Origin: Phytohabitans suffuscus
GTDB taxonomy: Bacteria > Actinomycetota > Actinomycetes > Mycobacteriales > Micromonosporaceae
Direction of reading: 5' to 3'
DNA length: 64,000 nucleotides
NCBI RefSeq assembly: GCF_011764565.1
Contig: NZ_AP022871.1
Location: 2,728,320-2,792,319 of the forward strand
Part shown: positions 35,270-43,587 of the stretch, one piece after another
How positions within the stretch are numbered: the stretch's first letter is position 1
Layout: every line of letters starts with the position of its first letter
The notes under the pieces: model-generated
Seen by the model: the letters and a program-made list of their open reading frames with translations, nothing else
Told to the model about the DNA's origin: nothing
The model's database searches: none
Made by a program: the position numbers and the translations under genes

Positions 35270-35334
35270 GAGGCCGCGGATCCCGGTTACGGGTTCCGCG
35301 GCCTCGAGGTGAGCCGGAGGTCTGTTTTCAGACC
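35270..35334 (-). promoter_or_regulatory. whiB7 leader attenuator hairpins
   Basis: In the transcript, GGTCTG-AAAA-CAGACC (35319-35334) is followed by GAGGCCGCGGA/TCCGCGGCCTC (35270-35305), an 11-bp stem with an inner CCCG/CGGG. The stop codon of the upstream ORF lies in the first hairpin, so a ribosome stalled or terminating there would change the folding. This is the expected layout of antibiotic-inducible whiB7/wblC attenuation. Confidence 0.7.
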
Positions 35335-35600
35335 GGCCTTCCTCGAGGTGGAACACCGCGGACGTCCAGCCGCTTCTTGGCCGGAACGCCCTTAACCGCG
35401 AGCCCACTGGTCCCATCGCCGCCGCCGTTGATCCACGCCTCAGCCCGGACCATCGGATCGGCCTGGACCTGGTGCACCTGCGTCAGCCGCGGAACGCCGA
35501 CGGCGGCCAGCCCTAGTGGCAGGGCAGCGGCAGCGGCCGACACCGGAGCGAAGACAGCAGGCAGCGCCGACGGTCGCTCGATCGTGTAAGAGATCTTCAC
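35328..35600 (-). CDS. Upstream ORF of whiB7, 90 codons
   Basis: Begins GTG AAG ATC (VKISYTIERPSALPAVFAPV) with AGGAGG about eight bases upstream; a GTG nine bases earlier overlaps the ribosome site and is less likely. It is translated in the same direction as whiB7 and ends in the first leader hairpin. Composition changes from Ala-rich, partly hydrophobic (AAAAALPLGLAAVG) to basic (RGVPPRGRPV). In other actinobacteria a uORF in the whiB7/wblC leader senses ribosome inhibition; mycobacterial ones are shorter (recalled). The peptide itself may have no function. Confidence 0.6.
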   Translation of the reverse strand: MKISYTIERPSALPAVFAPVSAAAAALPLGLAAVGVPRLTQVHQVQADPMVRAEAWINGGGDGTSGLAVKGVPAKKRLDVRGVPPRGRPV

Positions 35601-35699
35601 CGGGCCCACCTCCTGCCTCTCTCGTCGTCAGATCTGGTCTCGGTGTTTCTCGCCCACCCGGCGAGCAGCATGGAGGCCACGCGCGCGAGGTGTGCAATG

Positions 35700-35737
35700 A
35701 GGCTAAGCCTGCCCCTGGGACGACCGCAAACGATTTT
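35700..35737 (-). promoter_or_regulatory. WhiB7-type promoter
   Basis: On the minus strand AAAATCG directly precedes TTTGCG (-35), then 18-19 bases, then TTAGCCT (-10). An A/T patch immediately upstream of -35 is the known WhiB7 target signature, so this is probably the autoregulated whiB7 promoter. It starts five bases after the uvrD2 stop codon. Confidence 0.65.
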
Positions 35738-35741
35738 ACGG

Positions 35742-37907
35742 CTACTTCGCGGAACTTTTTTCCGGAGGATCCTCCGCTACAAGATCGTCGACACTCGCGC
35801 CTCTCACCAGGGCGATCACGGCATCTCCGTAGAGGCCGAGCTTTCGCGGTCCGATGCCGGCGATCGCGACGAGATCCTCCGGACCGGTCGGCCGCCGCTC
35901 GGCGAGCGCGACGAGTGTGGCGTCGGTGAAGACCACGTAGGCGGGGACCTTTTGCGCACCGGCGACGCGGAGCCGCCACTCGCTCAGCCGAGCGAAGAGA
36001 TCCTCGTCCAGTGTGGACGGACACGTGGCGCATCGACCCAGCTTGCGGTCGGCGCCGGCGAGCAGCGTCGCGCCGCACACGCGGCAGGAGAGCAGCTGCG
36101 CGCGGCGGCGCTCGGGCCGCCGGCGGAGCCCCGCGGTGCCGCCCCGCTCGCCGCCGCCCCGCTCGAACTGCGGCAGGAACCGGCACGGCCGCCTGGGCCG
36201 GCCACCCGGCGCGCGGGACTGGGCGTACGAGAGCCAGAGCCACTGCCGCGCCCGGGTCACCCCGACGTAGAGCAGGCGCCGCTCCTCCTCCAGCGCCTCC
36301 GGCGTCTTCGCGTACGTGGTCGGGAGCGTCCCGTCGGAGAGTCCCACCACGAATACGGCGTCCCACTCCAGGCCCTTGGCGGAGTGGAGCGAGGCGAGCG
36401 TCACACCCTCGACGGTCGGCGCGTGCTGCTGCGCGGCCCGGCGCTGCAGCTCCTCCACGAAGTCGGCGAGCGAAGGCGGCCGCTCGACCGTCGCCGCCTC
36501 GCCGACCGGCAGGAGGGCCGGCGTGTCCGCGTACTCCTCCGCGATCGTGACCAGCGCGGCGAGCGCCTCCCACCGCTCGCGCGCGGCGCCGCCGGGCGGG
36601 GGTTGGTCGCGCTGCCAGCCGGTGGCCGCGAGCGCGTCAACGACTGCCGGCACGAGCGGCGCCCCGGCGGGCGTGGACCGGGTCGCGGCGCGCAGCGCCA
36701 GCACGGCCTGGCGGACCTCGGTGCGCTCGAAGAACCGCTCGGCGCCCTGCACCACGTACGGCACCTCGGCCTCGGCCAGCGCCTCCTCGTACGCCTCGGA
36801 CTGCGCGTTCGTGCGGAACAGCACCGCGATCTCCCGGGCCGGCGTGCCGGCCGCGATCAGCTGCCGGCAGCGGGCCGCGACCCCGGCGGCCTCGGCCGGC
36901 TCGTCCGGGAAGATCCGCAGGTCGGGCTCGGGACCGGGCGGGCGCTGCCCCTCAAGCTCCAGCCGCAGCCGCGCCTCGGTGCCCCGGGCCTGGCGGATGA
37001 CCGCGTTGGCGAGGCCGACCACCTGGGGCGTCGAGCGATAGTCGCGCACGAGCCGGACCACGACGGCGTCGCGCCGGTGGCGGGGAAAGTCGATCAGGTA
37101 GCCGGAGGTGGCGCCGGTGAACGAGTAGATGGTCTGGCTGGCATCGCCGACCACGGTCAGGTCGTCGCGGCCGCCCAGCCACGCTTCGAGCAGGCGCTGC
37201 TGGAGCGGGTTGACGTCCTGGTACTCGTCGACGACGAAATGGCGGTACTGCGCCCGCACCTGCTCGGCGACATCGGGGTGCTCCTCGATCCCCCACACCG
37301 CCGCGCGCAGCAGGTCTTCGAAGTCGATCACACCGTTGGCACGCTTCACGTGCTCGTACGCGGCGAAGACCTCGGCCACCTTCGCCGGCTCGTACGGCGG
37401 CTCGCGATTCGCCTTCGCGGCGGCCACCGGGTACTCGGCCGGCTCGGCGAGCGACGACTTGGCCCACTCGATCTCGCTGGCGAGGTCTCGGGCGGCGGTG
37501 CGGTCGGCTCGGACGCCGGCCCGCGAGGCGGCGAGCGTGACCAGGCGGGCCTTGCTCTCCAGAAGCTCGGGCATCGCCCGGCCGTCGAGCAGCCGCGGCG
37601 CGAAGTAGCGCATCAGGCGCAGCGCCGCCGAGTGGAACGTGCGCGCCTGCACCCCGCTGGCGCCGAGCACCGCGAGCCGCGCCCGCATCTCCGCCGCCGC
37701 CCGCGCGGTGAACGTGACCGCCAGCACGTGCCGCCCGGTGATCTCACCGGTCAGCGCGCGGTATGCGATCCGGTGCGTGATGGCCCGCGTCTTGCCGGTG
37801 CCCGCGCCGGCGAGGATGCACACCGGCCCGGCCGGGGCGGTCACGGCGGCGCGCTGCTCCGGGTCGAGCCCGGTCAGCACCCGGTCCGCTGGCGTGTTTC
37901 CCCCCAC
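35742..37907 (-). CDS. uvrD2: UvrD2-type DNA helicase
   Basis: Superfamily 1A 3'-5' helicase. 721 aa: Walker A AGAGTGKT at 33-40, DEYQD, QTIYSFTGA, SAKGLEWDAVFVVG and GVTRARQ in order. After the helicase core come a tetracysteine motif (SCRVCG and RCATC) and a C-terminal HRDC domain (VAIAGIGPRKLGLYGDAVIAL), the arrangement that defines actinobacterial UvrD2. GTG start. Its place between whiB7 and the mycoredoxin gene is the conserved one. Confidence 0.93.
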   Translation of the reverse strand: MGGNTPADRVLTGLDPEQRAAVTAPAGPVCILAGAGTGKTRAITHRIAYRALTGEITGRHVLAVTFTARAAAEMRARLAVLGASGVQARTFHSAALRLMRYFAPRLLDGRAMPELLESKARLVTLAASRAGVRADRTAARDLASEIEWAKSSLAEPAEYPVAAAKANREPPYEPAKVAEVFAAYEHVKRANGVIDFEDLLRAAVWGIEEHPDVAEQVRAQYRHFVVDEYQDVNPLQQRLLEAWLGGRDDLTVVGDASQTIYSFTGATSGYLIDFPRHRRDAVVVRLVRDYRSTPQVVGLANAVIRQARGTEARLRLELEGQRPPGPEPDLRIFPDEPAEAAGVAARCRQLIAAGTPAREIAVLFRTNAQSEAYEEALAEAEVPYVVQGAERFFERTEVRQAVLALRAATRSTPAGAPLVPAVVDALAATGWQRDQPPPGGAARERWEALAALVTIAEEYADTPALLPVGEAATVERPPSLADFVEELQRRAAQQHAPTVEGVTLASLHSAKGLEWDAVFVVGLSDGTLPTTYAKTPEALEEERRLLYVGVTRARQWLWLSYAQSRAPGGRPRRPCRFLPQFERGGGERGGTAGLRRRPERRRAQLLSCRVCGATLLAGADRKLGRCATCPSTLDEDLFARLSEWRLRVAGAQKVPAYVVFTDATLVALAERRPTGPEDLVAIAGIGPRKLGLYGDAVIALVRGASVDDLVAEDPPEKSSAK

Positions 37908-38050
37908 GGCTAGGAATCATGGCACCCACCACCGACGTTGGCGGGTGTGGAGCGCCGCACGGCGCGCCCAGCCTCCGGTGCGAACCCCATCGCATCGACC
38001 GCCCCCCCCCACCGCGCGCGGCGCGATCCCCCATACGGAAGGACCGACAA

Positions 38051-38293
38051 ATGCTCACGATGTACTCGACGAGCTGGTGCGGCTACTGCTACCGACTCAA
38101 GGCTCAGCTCGATCGGGAAAGCATCGGATATGAGATCGTCGACATCGAGCGGGACCCGGCCGCCGCAGAGTACGTGATGAGCGTAAACGGCGGTAACCAG
38201 ACGGTTCCCACGGTCCGCTTTCCCGATGGATCGGCGCTGACGAATCCATCGATCATCCAAGTGAAAGACCGCCTCGCGGCAATCTCAAGCTAA
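38051..38293 (+). CDS. mrx1: Mycoredoxin (glutaredoxin-like)
   Basis: Reduces mycothiol mixed disulfides on proteins. 80 aa, glutaredoxin fold with active site CGYC at 10-13 (YSTSWCGYCYRLKAQL), cis-Pro in QTVPTVRF and the GSALTNPS turn. ATG with GGAAGGA upstream. Divergent from uvrD2. Nine consecutive C at 38002-38010 in the divergent region is a homopolymer worth checking. Confidence 0.9.
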   Translation: MLTMYSTSWCGYCYRLKAQLDRESIGYEIVDIERDPAAAEYVMSVNGGNQTVPTVRFPDGSALTNPSIIQVKDRLAAISS

Positions 38294-38388
38294 CCAAACC
38301 TTTTGCGGAACACGCCCACGGTCGAGAACATGATCGGGTCACAATCGGTTCATACTGTGTCGTCCCGAATGACCGAGGGAGGGTTGGG

Positions 38389-39381
38389 GTGCCTCCTGCG
38401 CCGAGTCCGATGGTGCGACGTCGGCGGCTGGGGGCCGAACTACGCCGTCTGCGCGAGGTCTCCGGCCTGACCGGTGACCAGGTGATCGCGAGGGTCGGCT
38501 GGGCTTCGGCCTCAAAGCTCTCCCGGCTGGAAAACGGCCGCAGCCGCCCAGATCTCAGCGACGTGCTCGACCTCCTGGACCTGTACGAGGTGTCCGGCTC
38601 CACACGCGAGGAGCTGATCGGTGTCACGCGCGACGCGGGCAACACCCGCGGATGGCTGCGTTCGTACCCGGTCATGACCCAACGCCAGCGCAGCTACGCC
38701 GAACTGGAGGCGGGCTGCGCCGACATCTTCGAGTACGGCCCGGTGATCGTGCCGGGCCTGCTCCAGACGCCCGGGTACACCCGGGTGCGCCTGCTCTCCT
38801 CGCGCGAGGTGATCGCGCCGGAGGACGCCGAGGACCCGGAGACCGAGATCGCCGCGCGGGTGGCGCGGCAGTCGACGCTCACCCGAAAGGCCGACCCGCC
38901 GCGGTACGAGGCCGTGCTCGAAGAGGCTTCGCTCGGCGCGCGGGGCGGTCCCCCGCCGGTGATGGCCGGCCAGCTGCGCCACCTGGCCCGCCTGGCTGAA
39001 CTGCCAAACGTGACGCTGTGGGTGCTGCCGTCGTCGGCCAAGGTCGCCGACTGGTACCTGCCGGAGACCGCGTTCTCCATCTACCGGTTCGCCGACCCCG
39101 ACGACCCCGACGCGGTCGCGGTCGAGGCCCTGGCGGCCGACCTGATCCTGACCGAAGACGACATGCTCGCCCGGTACGGGCGGGTCTTCGACTGGCTCCG
39201 GCAGGCCGCGCGCCCACCGGCCGAGTCCTTGACGTGGATCGCCGAGGTCGCCGCCGCACTGGGTCCGCCGACCGACGAGGACACGGATGCGCCGCCGGCA
39301 CTCCTGACGCCCCCGGTTCAGCGCAGGCGCCGCACACCGCAGCGCTCCACGCAGCGGAGCAATCCGCCGCCCGACCGATAG
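38389..39381 (+). CDS. HTH (XRE) regulator with DUF5753 domain
   Basis: 330 aa. An N-terminal helix-turn-helix (about 12-65: LGAELRRLREVSGLTGDQVI, KLSRLENGRSRP), then the DUF5753 domain (about 100-275: DIFEYGPVIVPGLLQTPGYT, LEEASLGARGGPPPVMAGQL, WYLPETAFSIYRF) and a basic Pro-rich tail. In streptomycetes such regulators pair with a DUF397 protein (BldB/Scr-type pairs). GTG with GAGGGAGG upstream; the DUF397 gene follows 10 bases later. This pair looks inserted between mrx1 and nudC relative to mycobacteria. Confidence 0.9.
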   Translation: MPPAPSPMVRRRRLGAELRRLREVSGLTGDQVIARVGWASASKLSRLENGRSRPDLSDVLDLLDLYEVSGSTREELIGVTRDAGNTRGWLRSYPVMTQRQRSYAELEAGCADIFEYGPVIVPGLLQTPGYTRVRLLSSREVIAPEDAEDPETEIAARVARQSTLTRKADPPRYEAVLEEASLGARGGPPPVMAGQLRHLARLAELPNVTLWVLPSSAKVADWYLPETAFSIYRFADPDDPDAVAVEALAADLILTEDDMLARYGRVFDWLRQAARPPAESLTWIAEVAAALGPPTDEDTDAPPALLTPPVQRRRRTPQRSTQRSNPPPDR

Positions 39382-39391
39382 GAGTCGTGTC

Positions 39392-39589
39392 ATGAGTGCA
39401 GGTCCCCGAATCATCTGGCGGACGAGTTCGCGCAGCCAGAACACCAACTGCGTGGAGATCGGCGAGCTGGAGACGGCGATTGCCATGAGAGATAGCAAAG
39501 ATCGACAAGGGCCAGTGCTGATCTTCGCGCGGGACCGATGGATCGATTTCGTGGCAAGCGCCAAGGCGGGCGAGTTCGATTTGAACTGA
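39392..39589 (+). CDS. DUF397 protein
   Basis: 65 aa matching DUF397: WRTSSRSQNTNCVEIGE, IAMRDSKDRQGPVLIFARD and a C-terminal aromatic stretch WIDFVASAKAGEFDL. Co-transcribed with the DUF5753 regulator (10 bases apart, RBS AGGAG). Inferred partner or antagonist of that regulator, as in similar pairs. Confidence 0.9.
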   Translation: MSAGPRIIWRTSSRSQNTNCVEIGELETAIAMRDSKDRQGPVLIFARDRWIDFVASAKAGEFDLN

Positions 39590-39851
39590 AGAATCCCTTG
39601 CCCGCGGCTCGGAATTCCGCGAACATAGTGTGGAACTTCCACGCATGGATTTTCGTGTTGATGGGCACCTAGCCAGGACGACCGTGTGACCGGCTCCGGC
39701 TCCCCCGCCGCGATCCTTGCCACCGCCGGCCACACGGCCTCGGTCTCGGTCCGTGACCGTCGCGGCAACGGTGGTCACGGACCGGGATGGCCGCTGGTGT
39801 CGTGGCCGCCCGGATGAAGCGTGTCGTGCCGCCCGGATGAGGCTCTGGGTC
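39590..39851. other. Intergenic stretch with inverted repeats, no gene seen
   Basis: Less GC-rich at its start (GAACATAGTGTGGAACTTCC). Holds a 12-bp inverted repeat and two copies of GCCGCCCGGATGA about 27 bases apart, then the interspersed repeat. No ORF with a ribosome site or family similarity. Confidence 0.5.
39747..39784. terminator. Inverted repeat between convergent genes
   Basis: CGGTCCGTGACC and GGTCACGGACCG, perfect 12-bp arms with a 14-base loop; could end transcription of the DUF397 operon or of nudC. Confidence 0.5.
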
Positions 39852-39919
39852 GTGAAAGCGCGGAGGGCGAGGCCGCGGGAGCGACGGTCCGGACCACCGC
39901 GGACGTCGCGGCAGCTCAC
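39852..39919. repeat. Interspersed intergenic repeat, copy C
   Basis: 68 bp, nearly identical to copy A (GTGAAAGCGCGGAGGGCGAG at the left end, GTCGCGGCAGCTCAC at the right). Its right end supplies the stop codon of the leftward nudC gene, so the element reaches into the coding sequence. Confidence 0.85.
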
Positions 39920-40929
39920 AGCTCTTCGGGTTTGGATCCTGTCTCCGGGTCGTGGCGGCTGAGCCAGCGGTTGATCAGGTAGAGCGCGATCGACGAGGCC
40001 GGTGGCAGGCCGACCCGGGCGCCGTCGCCGGCGTCCAGGACCTCGCCGGCCAGCACGGCGGCGATCTCCTCGCGGGTGAACCAGCGCGCGTGCGCGATCT
40101 CGGTGGGATCTACCTGGACCGGCTGTGCCGGGTCGGCCACCGCGCAGAAGCCCAGCATCAGCGAGCCGGGGAACGGCCAGGCCTGGCTGCCCTGGTATTC
40201 GATCGTCCGGACCGCGACGCCGACCTCCTCCACGACCTCCCGGACCACCGCGGCCTCGGCCGACTCGCCGGGCTCGACGTATCCGGCGAGGCAGGAGAAG
40301 CGCCGCACCTCGTGGCCGCTGCCCCAGGCGGCGTTGTTGCCGAGCAGGCAACGGCCGGAAGGGCCGGGCACGCCGTCGTGCACCAGCACGATCATGGCGG
40401 GATCGGTCCGTGGCCACGACTGCCCGCCGGCCTCGTCGACCCGGGTCCAGCCACCCTCGGCCGCCGTCGTGGGCAGTCCGGTCGAGGAGGAGTACGGGTG
40501 CCCGGCGTGCCACTGGGCCAGGGCCGCCGCGGCCGTGAACAGTCCCGCGTCCCGGTCGCTGAGCAGGTGCCCGACGTCGCGCAGGTTGACGGCGCGGGCG
40601 CCGGGCTGCTCCGGCAGCGGTGCGTCGATCGCGAAGACCGGCGTCCCGTCCGGCTCGACGCCGAGGAGCATCCGCTGATCGGCCTCGACCTCGGGCGCCT
40701 CCTTGGCGTCGAACAGCACCAGCGCGCCGTCCTCGTCCACGAGCGCCCGGCCGCCGGTCACCGTGTCGACCACGAGCACCCGCGAACGCGACCACGCCGC
40801 GGCGAGCCACTCCAGATCGCGGCGGTGGTGGGCCACGCGGTCCAGAGTGGAGCGTGCCAGCGGCGGCAGGCTGCGGGGCCCCCGGGGAAACGTGGAGCGA
40901 AGCGAAGCGTTTTCTTGGGGTGCTTTCAC
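39916..40929 (-). CDS. nudC: NADH pyrophosphatase-like Nudix hydrolase
   Basis: Hydrolyses NAD(H) and related dinucleotides; some homologues decap NAD-RNA. 337 aa. Nudix box GYVEPGESAEAAVVREVVEE followed by VGV, and the NudC-specific SQAWPFPGSLM. The zinc ribbon that normally precedes the Nudix domain has lost its cysteines: the region HPYSSSTGLPTTAAEGGW has none, although RTDPAMIVLV after it is conserved. The GTG start overlaps the upstream M16 gene stop as GTGA. Confidence 0.88.
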   Translation of the reverse strand: MKAPQENASLRSTFPRGPRSLPPLARSTLDRVAHHRRDLEWLAAAWSRSRVLVVDTVTGGRALVDEDGALVLFDAKEAPEVEADQRMLLGVEPDGTPVFAIDAPLPEQPGARAVNLRDVGHLLSDRDAGLFTAAAALAQWHAGHPYSSSTGLPTTAAEGGWTRVDEAGGQSWPRTDPAMIVLVHDGVPGPSGRCLLGNNAAWGSGHEVRRFSCLAGYVEPGESAEAAVVREVVEEVGVAVRTIEYQGSQAWPFPGSLMLGFCAVADPAQPVQVDPTEIAHARWFTREEIAAVLAGEVLDAGDGARVGLPPASSIALYLINRWLSRHDPETGSKPEEL

Positions 40930-42233
40930 GCTCTCTCGACCGCCGTCAGGGCGCGCAACGGCGCCTCCACCCGCTCCGCGTCGCCGAGCACGACGACCGC
41001 CGTCCTGGCCGGCGCGAGGTACTTCGCGCCCGCGGCCGCCACCTCGTCGAGGGTCGTCGCGGCCAGCTTCGCCGCGTACTCCGGCAGGTAGTCGAGCCGC
41101 AGCCCGAACCCGGCGTACGTGCTGGCCAGCGTCGCCAGCCCGGCCTGCGTGGACATGCCGAGCTGGAGGGTGCCGAGCGCGTACTGCCGGGCCTGGTCGA
41201 GCTCCTCCTGCTTGGGCGCGAGGCAGGCGAGGCGCCCCAGCTCGTAGTACGTCTCCAGCAGCGCCGGGCCGGTCACCTCGGTCGCCACCTCCGCCGCGGC
41301 CACGAAGGAGGAGCCGGCCACGTTGTGCTCGACCACCGAGTGCGGCCCGTACGTGTATCCCTTGTCCTCGCGGATGTTTTCCACCCAGCGCGAGGAGAAG
41401 TAGCCGCCGAAGAGCAGGTTGGCCACCTGGAGCGCGGCGTGGTCGGGGTGGGTGCGCTCGACCGCCGGCAGGGCGACCCGCAGCGACGACTGCACCGAAC
41501 CGGGCCGGTCGACCAGCGTCAGCGGCCCCGGCTCGATCGGCGGGGTGCGCGGCAGGTCGACCTGCTTGCCCCCGCCGTTCCAGGTGCCGAGCACGCGCTC
41601 GGCGGTGTCCAGCGCCTTTTCCGGCGTGAGGTCGCCGACCAGCACCAGTGTGGCGCCCGCCGGGTGGAGCCGCTCGGCGTGCAGTGCCCGCAGCTGGGCC
41701 GGCCGGACCGCCCGCACCTGCGGCACCTCGGGGGTCTGCACCGCGTACGGGTGCTTGCCGTACATCCGCCTGAGCAGCGCGACCCGGGCGAGGTGGGACG
41801 GCTGGCTCTGCGCCACCTGGATCCGGTCGGCCAGCCGGTCGCGCTCGGTGGCGACCTCGTCGGACGGGTAGACCGCGCCGCTGAGCACCTCGCCGAGCAG
41901 CTCAAGGATCCGGTCGAGGCCGGTGACCAGGCTGTTGCCGGAGACCATCAGCCGGTCGGGGTCGACGCCCGCGCTCAGCCCGCCCCCGACCTTCTGCAGC
42001 TCGGCCGCGATCTCCACAGTGGACAGCTCGGCGGTGCCGGAGAAGAGCGTCTGGGACAGCAGTGCGGCCCGGGCCAGGTGGGCGCGGGCGAACGGCACCC
42101 GCAGCCGCAGCTCGACCAGCGGGACCGCCGGCCGGCGGATGGCGATCACGGTGAGGCCGTTGGGCAGCGTGCGCTCGGCCTCCTTGGGCAGCTTCAGCTT
42201 GCGCGTGGGACCGAGGTCGGGCAGCGCCTTCAC
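40926..42233 (-). CDS. M16-family peptidase, non-catalytic subunit
   Basis: 435 aa, M16 fold with both halves recognisable (LPNGLTVIAIRRPAVPLVEL, EDKGYTYGPHSVVEHN). The HxxEH zinc motif is absent: the place where it should be reads ARAALLSQTLFSGTAEL. In many bacteria M16 enzymes work as a catalytic/non-catalytic pair; this is the partner of the upstream gene, with start and stop overlapping by 4 bases (ATGA). Confidence 0.88.
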   Translation of the reverse strand: MKALPDLGPTRKLKLPKEAERTLPNGLTVIAIRRPAVPLVELRLRVPFARAHLARAALLSQTLFSGTAELSTVEIAAELQKVGGGLSAGVDPDRLMVSGNSLVTGLDRILELLGEVLSGAVYPSDEVATERDRLADRIQVAQSQPSHLARVALLRRMYGKHPYAVQTPEVPQVRAVRPAQLRALHAERLHPAGATLVLVGDLTPEKALDTAERVLGTWNGGGKQVDLPRTPPIEPGPLTLVDRPGSVQSSLRVALPAVERTHPDHAALQVANLLFGGYFSSRWVENIREDKGYTYGPHSVVEHNVAGSSFVAAAEVATEVTGPALLETYYELGRLACLAPKQEELDQARQYALGTLQLGMSTQAGLATLASTYAGFGLRLDYLPEYAAKLAATTLDEVAAAGAKYLAPARTAVVVLGDAERVEAPLRALTAVERA

Positions 42234-43537
42234 TGGTTTCCTCCCGCGATGACCTCGCTGGTGGCCCGGCGCTGGGGTACGAGCGCCGCGGCGGCCTGCC
42301 GGATCTGGTCCTCGGTGACCTCGCCGACCAGTCGGGGCAGGTCGTTGAGCAGCTCGGGGGTGCCGCGCTGCTGCTCCAGGACGGCCATCCGCAGCGCCCG
42401 GTTGAGCGCCGCGTCGGTGTCGCGCAGCAGGTGGGTGGCCATCCGGGCCTGGGTGCGGGCCAGCTCGCCCTCGGCCAGCCCGTCGGTGGCGAGCCGGTCG
42501 AGCTCCTCCTCGACCGTGCGCAGCACCTTGTCGACGTCACCGCCCGGCGGCAGGTGCGCCTGGAGCAGCAGGGCGGTGGGATCGCGAACCTCCCACGGCT
42601 CGCCCATGAAGCCCATGTAGCCGCCGACCGTGGTCACCGTGCGGTCGCGCAGCACCAGCCGCTCGACGAGGCGGGATGCGTCGCCGTCGGTGAGCACCTC
42701 GGCCAGCACCACGTACGGCAGGTAGGCGGTGAAGTCGGAGACCGGGTCGGGCACCCGCCAGGCGGACGCCACGGCGGGCAGCGGGGCCAGGGGATCCGTG
42801 TACGACTCGCGCCGCTCGGCGGTCAGGTCGGGCTCGGTGAAGCTCGGCCGCTCCGGCGCCGGGCGGGCCGGCACGTCGCCGAAGTGCCGCTGGACGAGCT
42901 CCAGCGTCTGGGCGAGGTCGAGGTCACCGGCGACCGCGAGGACCGCGTTGCCGCTGGCGTAGTAGCGCTTGAAGAACTCGGCGGCGTCGGCGACGGTCGC
43001 GCTCTCCAGGTCGTCGAAGGACCCGTACCCGTCGTGGGCGTTGGCGAACGTGTCGAACATGACCGGCGGTAGCTTGAGCCACGGAAAGCCGCCGTACGGC
43101 CGGTTGAGCACGTTGACCCGGATCTCCTCCTTGACCACGTCGACCTGGTTGCGGAGGTTTTCCTCGGTCAGCCGCGGGCCGCGCATGCGGTCGGCCTCGA
43201 GGAAGAGCGCCCGCTCCAGCGCGTTGGCCGGGAGGGTCTCGTAGTAGTCGGTGTAGTCCAGGTGGGTCGAGCCGTTGAACGTGCCGCCCGAGCCCTGCAC
43301 ATGCCGGAAGTGCGCGAGTTTCTCCAGATTTTCCGAGCCCTGGAACATGAGGTGCTCGAAAAGGTGGGCGAACCCCGTGCGCCCTTCGGGCTCGGAGCGG
43401 ATGCCCACGTCGTACACCACCGCGACACCGATCACCGGTGCGCTGCGGTCGGGCGCCAGCACCACCCTCAGACCGTTGTCGAGCGTGTGCCGCTCCACCG
43501 GGTATTTCGTCGCTGGGATTTTGGGTCTGCGCGCCAC
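42230..43537 (-). CDS. M16-family zinc peptidase, catalytic subunit
   Basis: 435 aa. Zinc motif HLFEH at 58-62 (GFAHLFEHLMFQGSEN), the downstream Glu in VVKEEIRVNVLNRPYGG, and the C-terminal half RDRTVTTVGGYMGFMGEPWE. No signal peptide, so cytoplasmic. GTG start. First gene of a tightly coupled set: catalytic M16, non-catalytic M16, nudC. Confidence 0.9.
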   Translation of the reverse strand: MARRPKIPATKYPVERHTLDNGLRVVLAPDRSAPVIGVAVVYDVGIRSEPEGRTGFAHLFEHLMFQGSENLEKLAHFRHVQGSGGTFNGSTHLDYTDYYETLPANALERALFLEADRMRGPRLTEENLRNQVDVVKEEIRVNVLNRPYGGFPWLKLPPVMFDTFANAHDGYGSFDDLESATVADAAEFFKRYYASGNAVLAVAGDLDLAQTLELVQRHFGDVPARPAPERPSFTEPDLTAERRESYTDPLAPLPAVASAWRVPDPVSDFTAYLPYVVLAEVLTDGDASRLVERLVLRDRTVTTVGGYMGFMGEPWEVRDPTALLLQAHLPPGGDVDKVLRTVEEELDRLATDGLAEGELARTQARMATHLLRDTDAALNRALRMAVLEQQRGTPELLNDLPRLVGEVTEDQIRQAAAALVPQRRATSEVIAGGNQ

Positions 43538-43587
43538 ACGGCGACACTAGCGCGTAACCGCTCGGGGCGGTCGCGAAGCCTCGCAGC

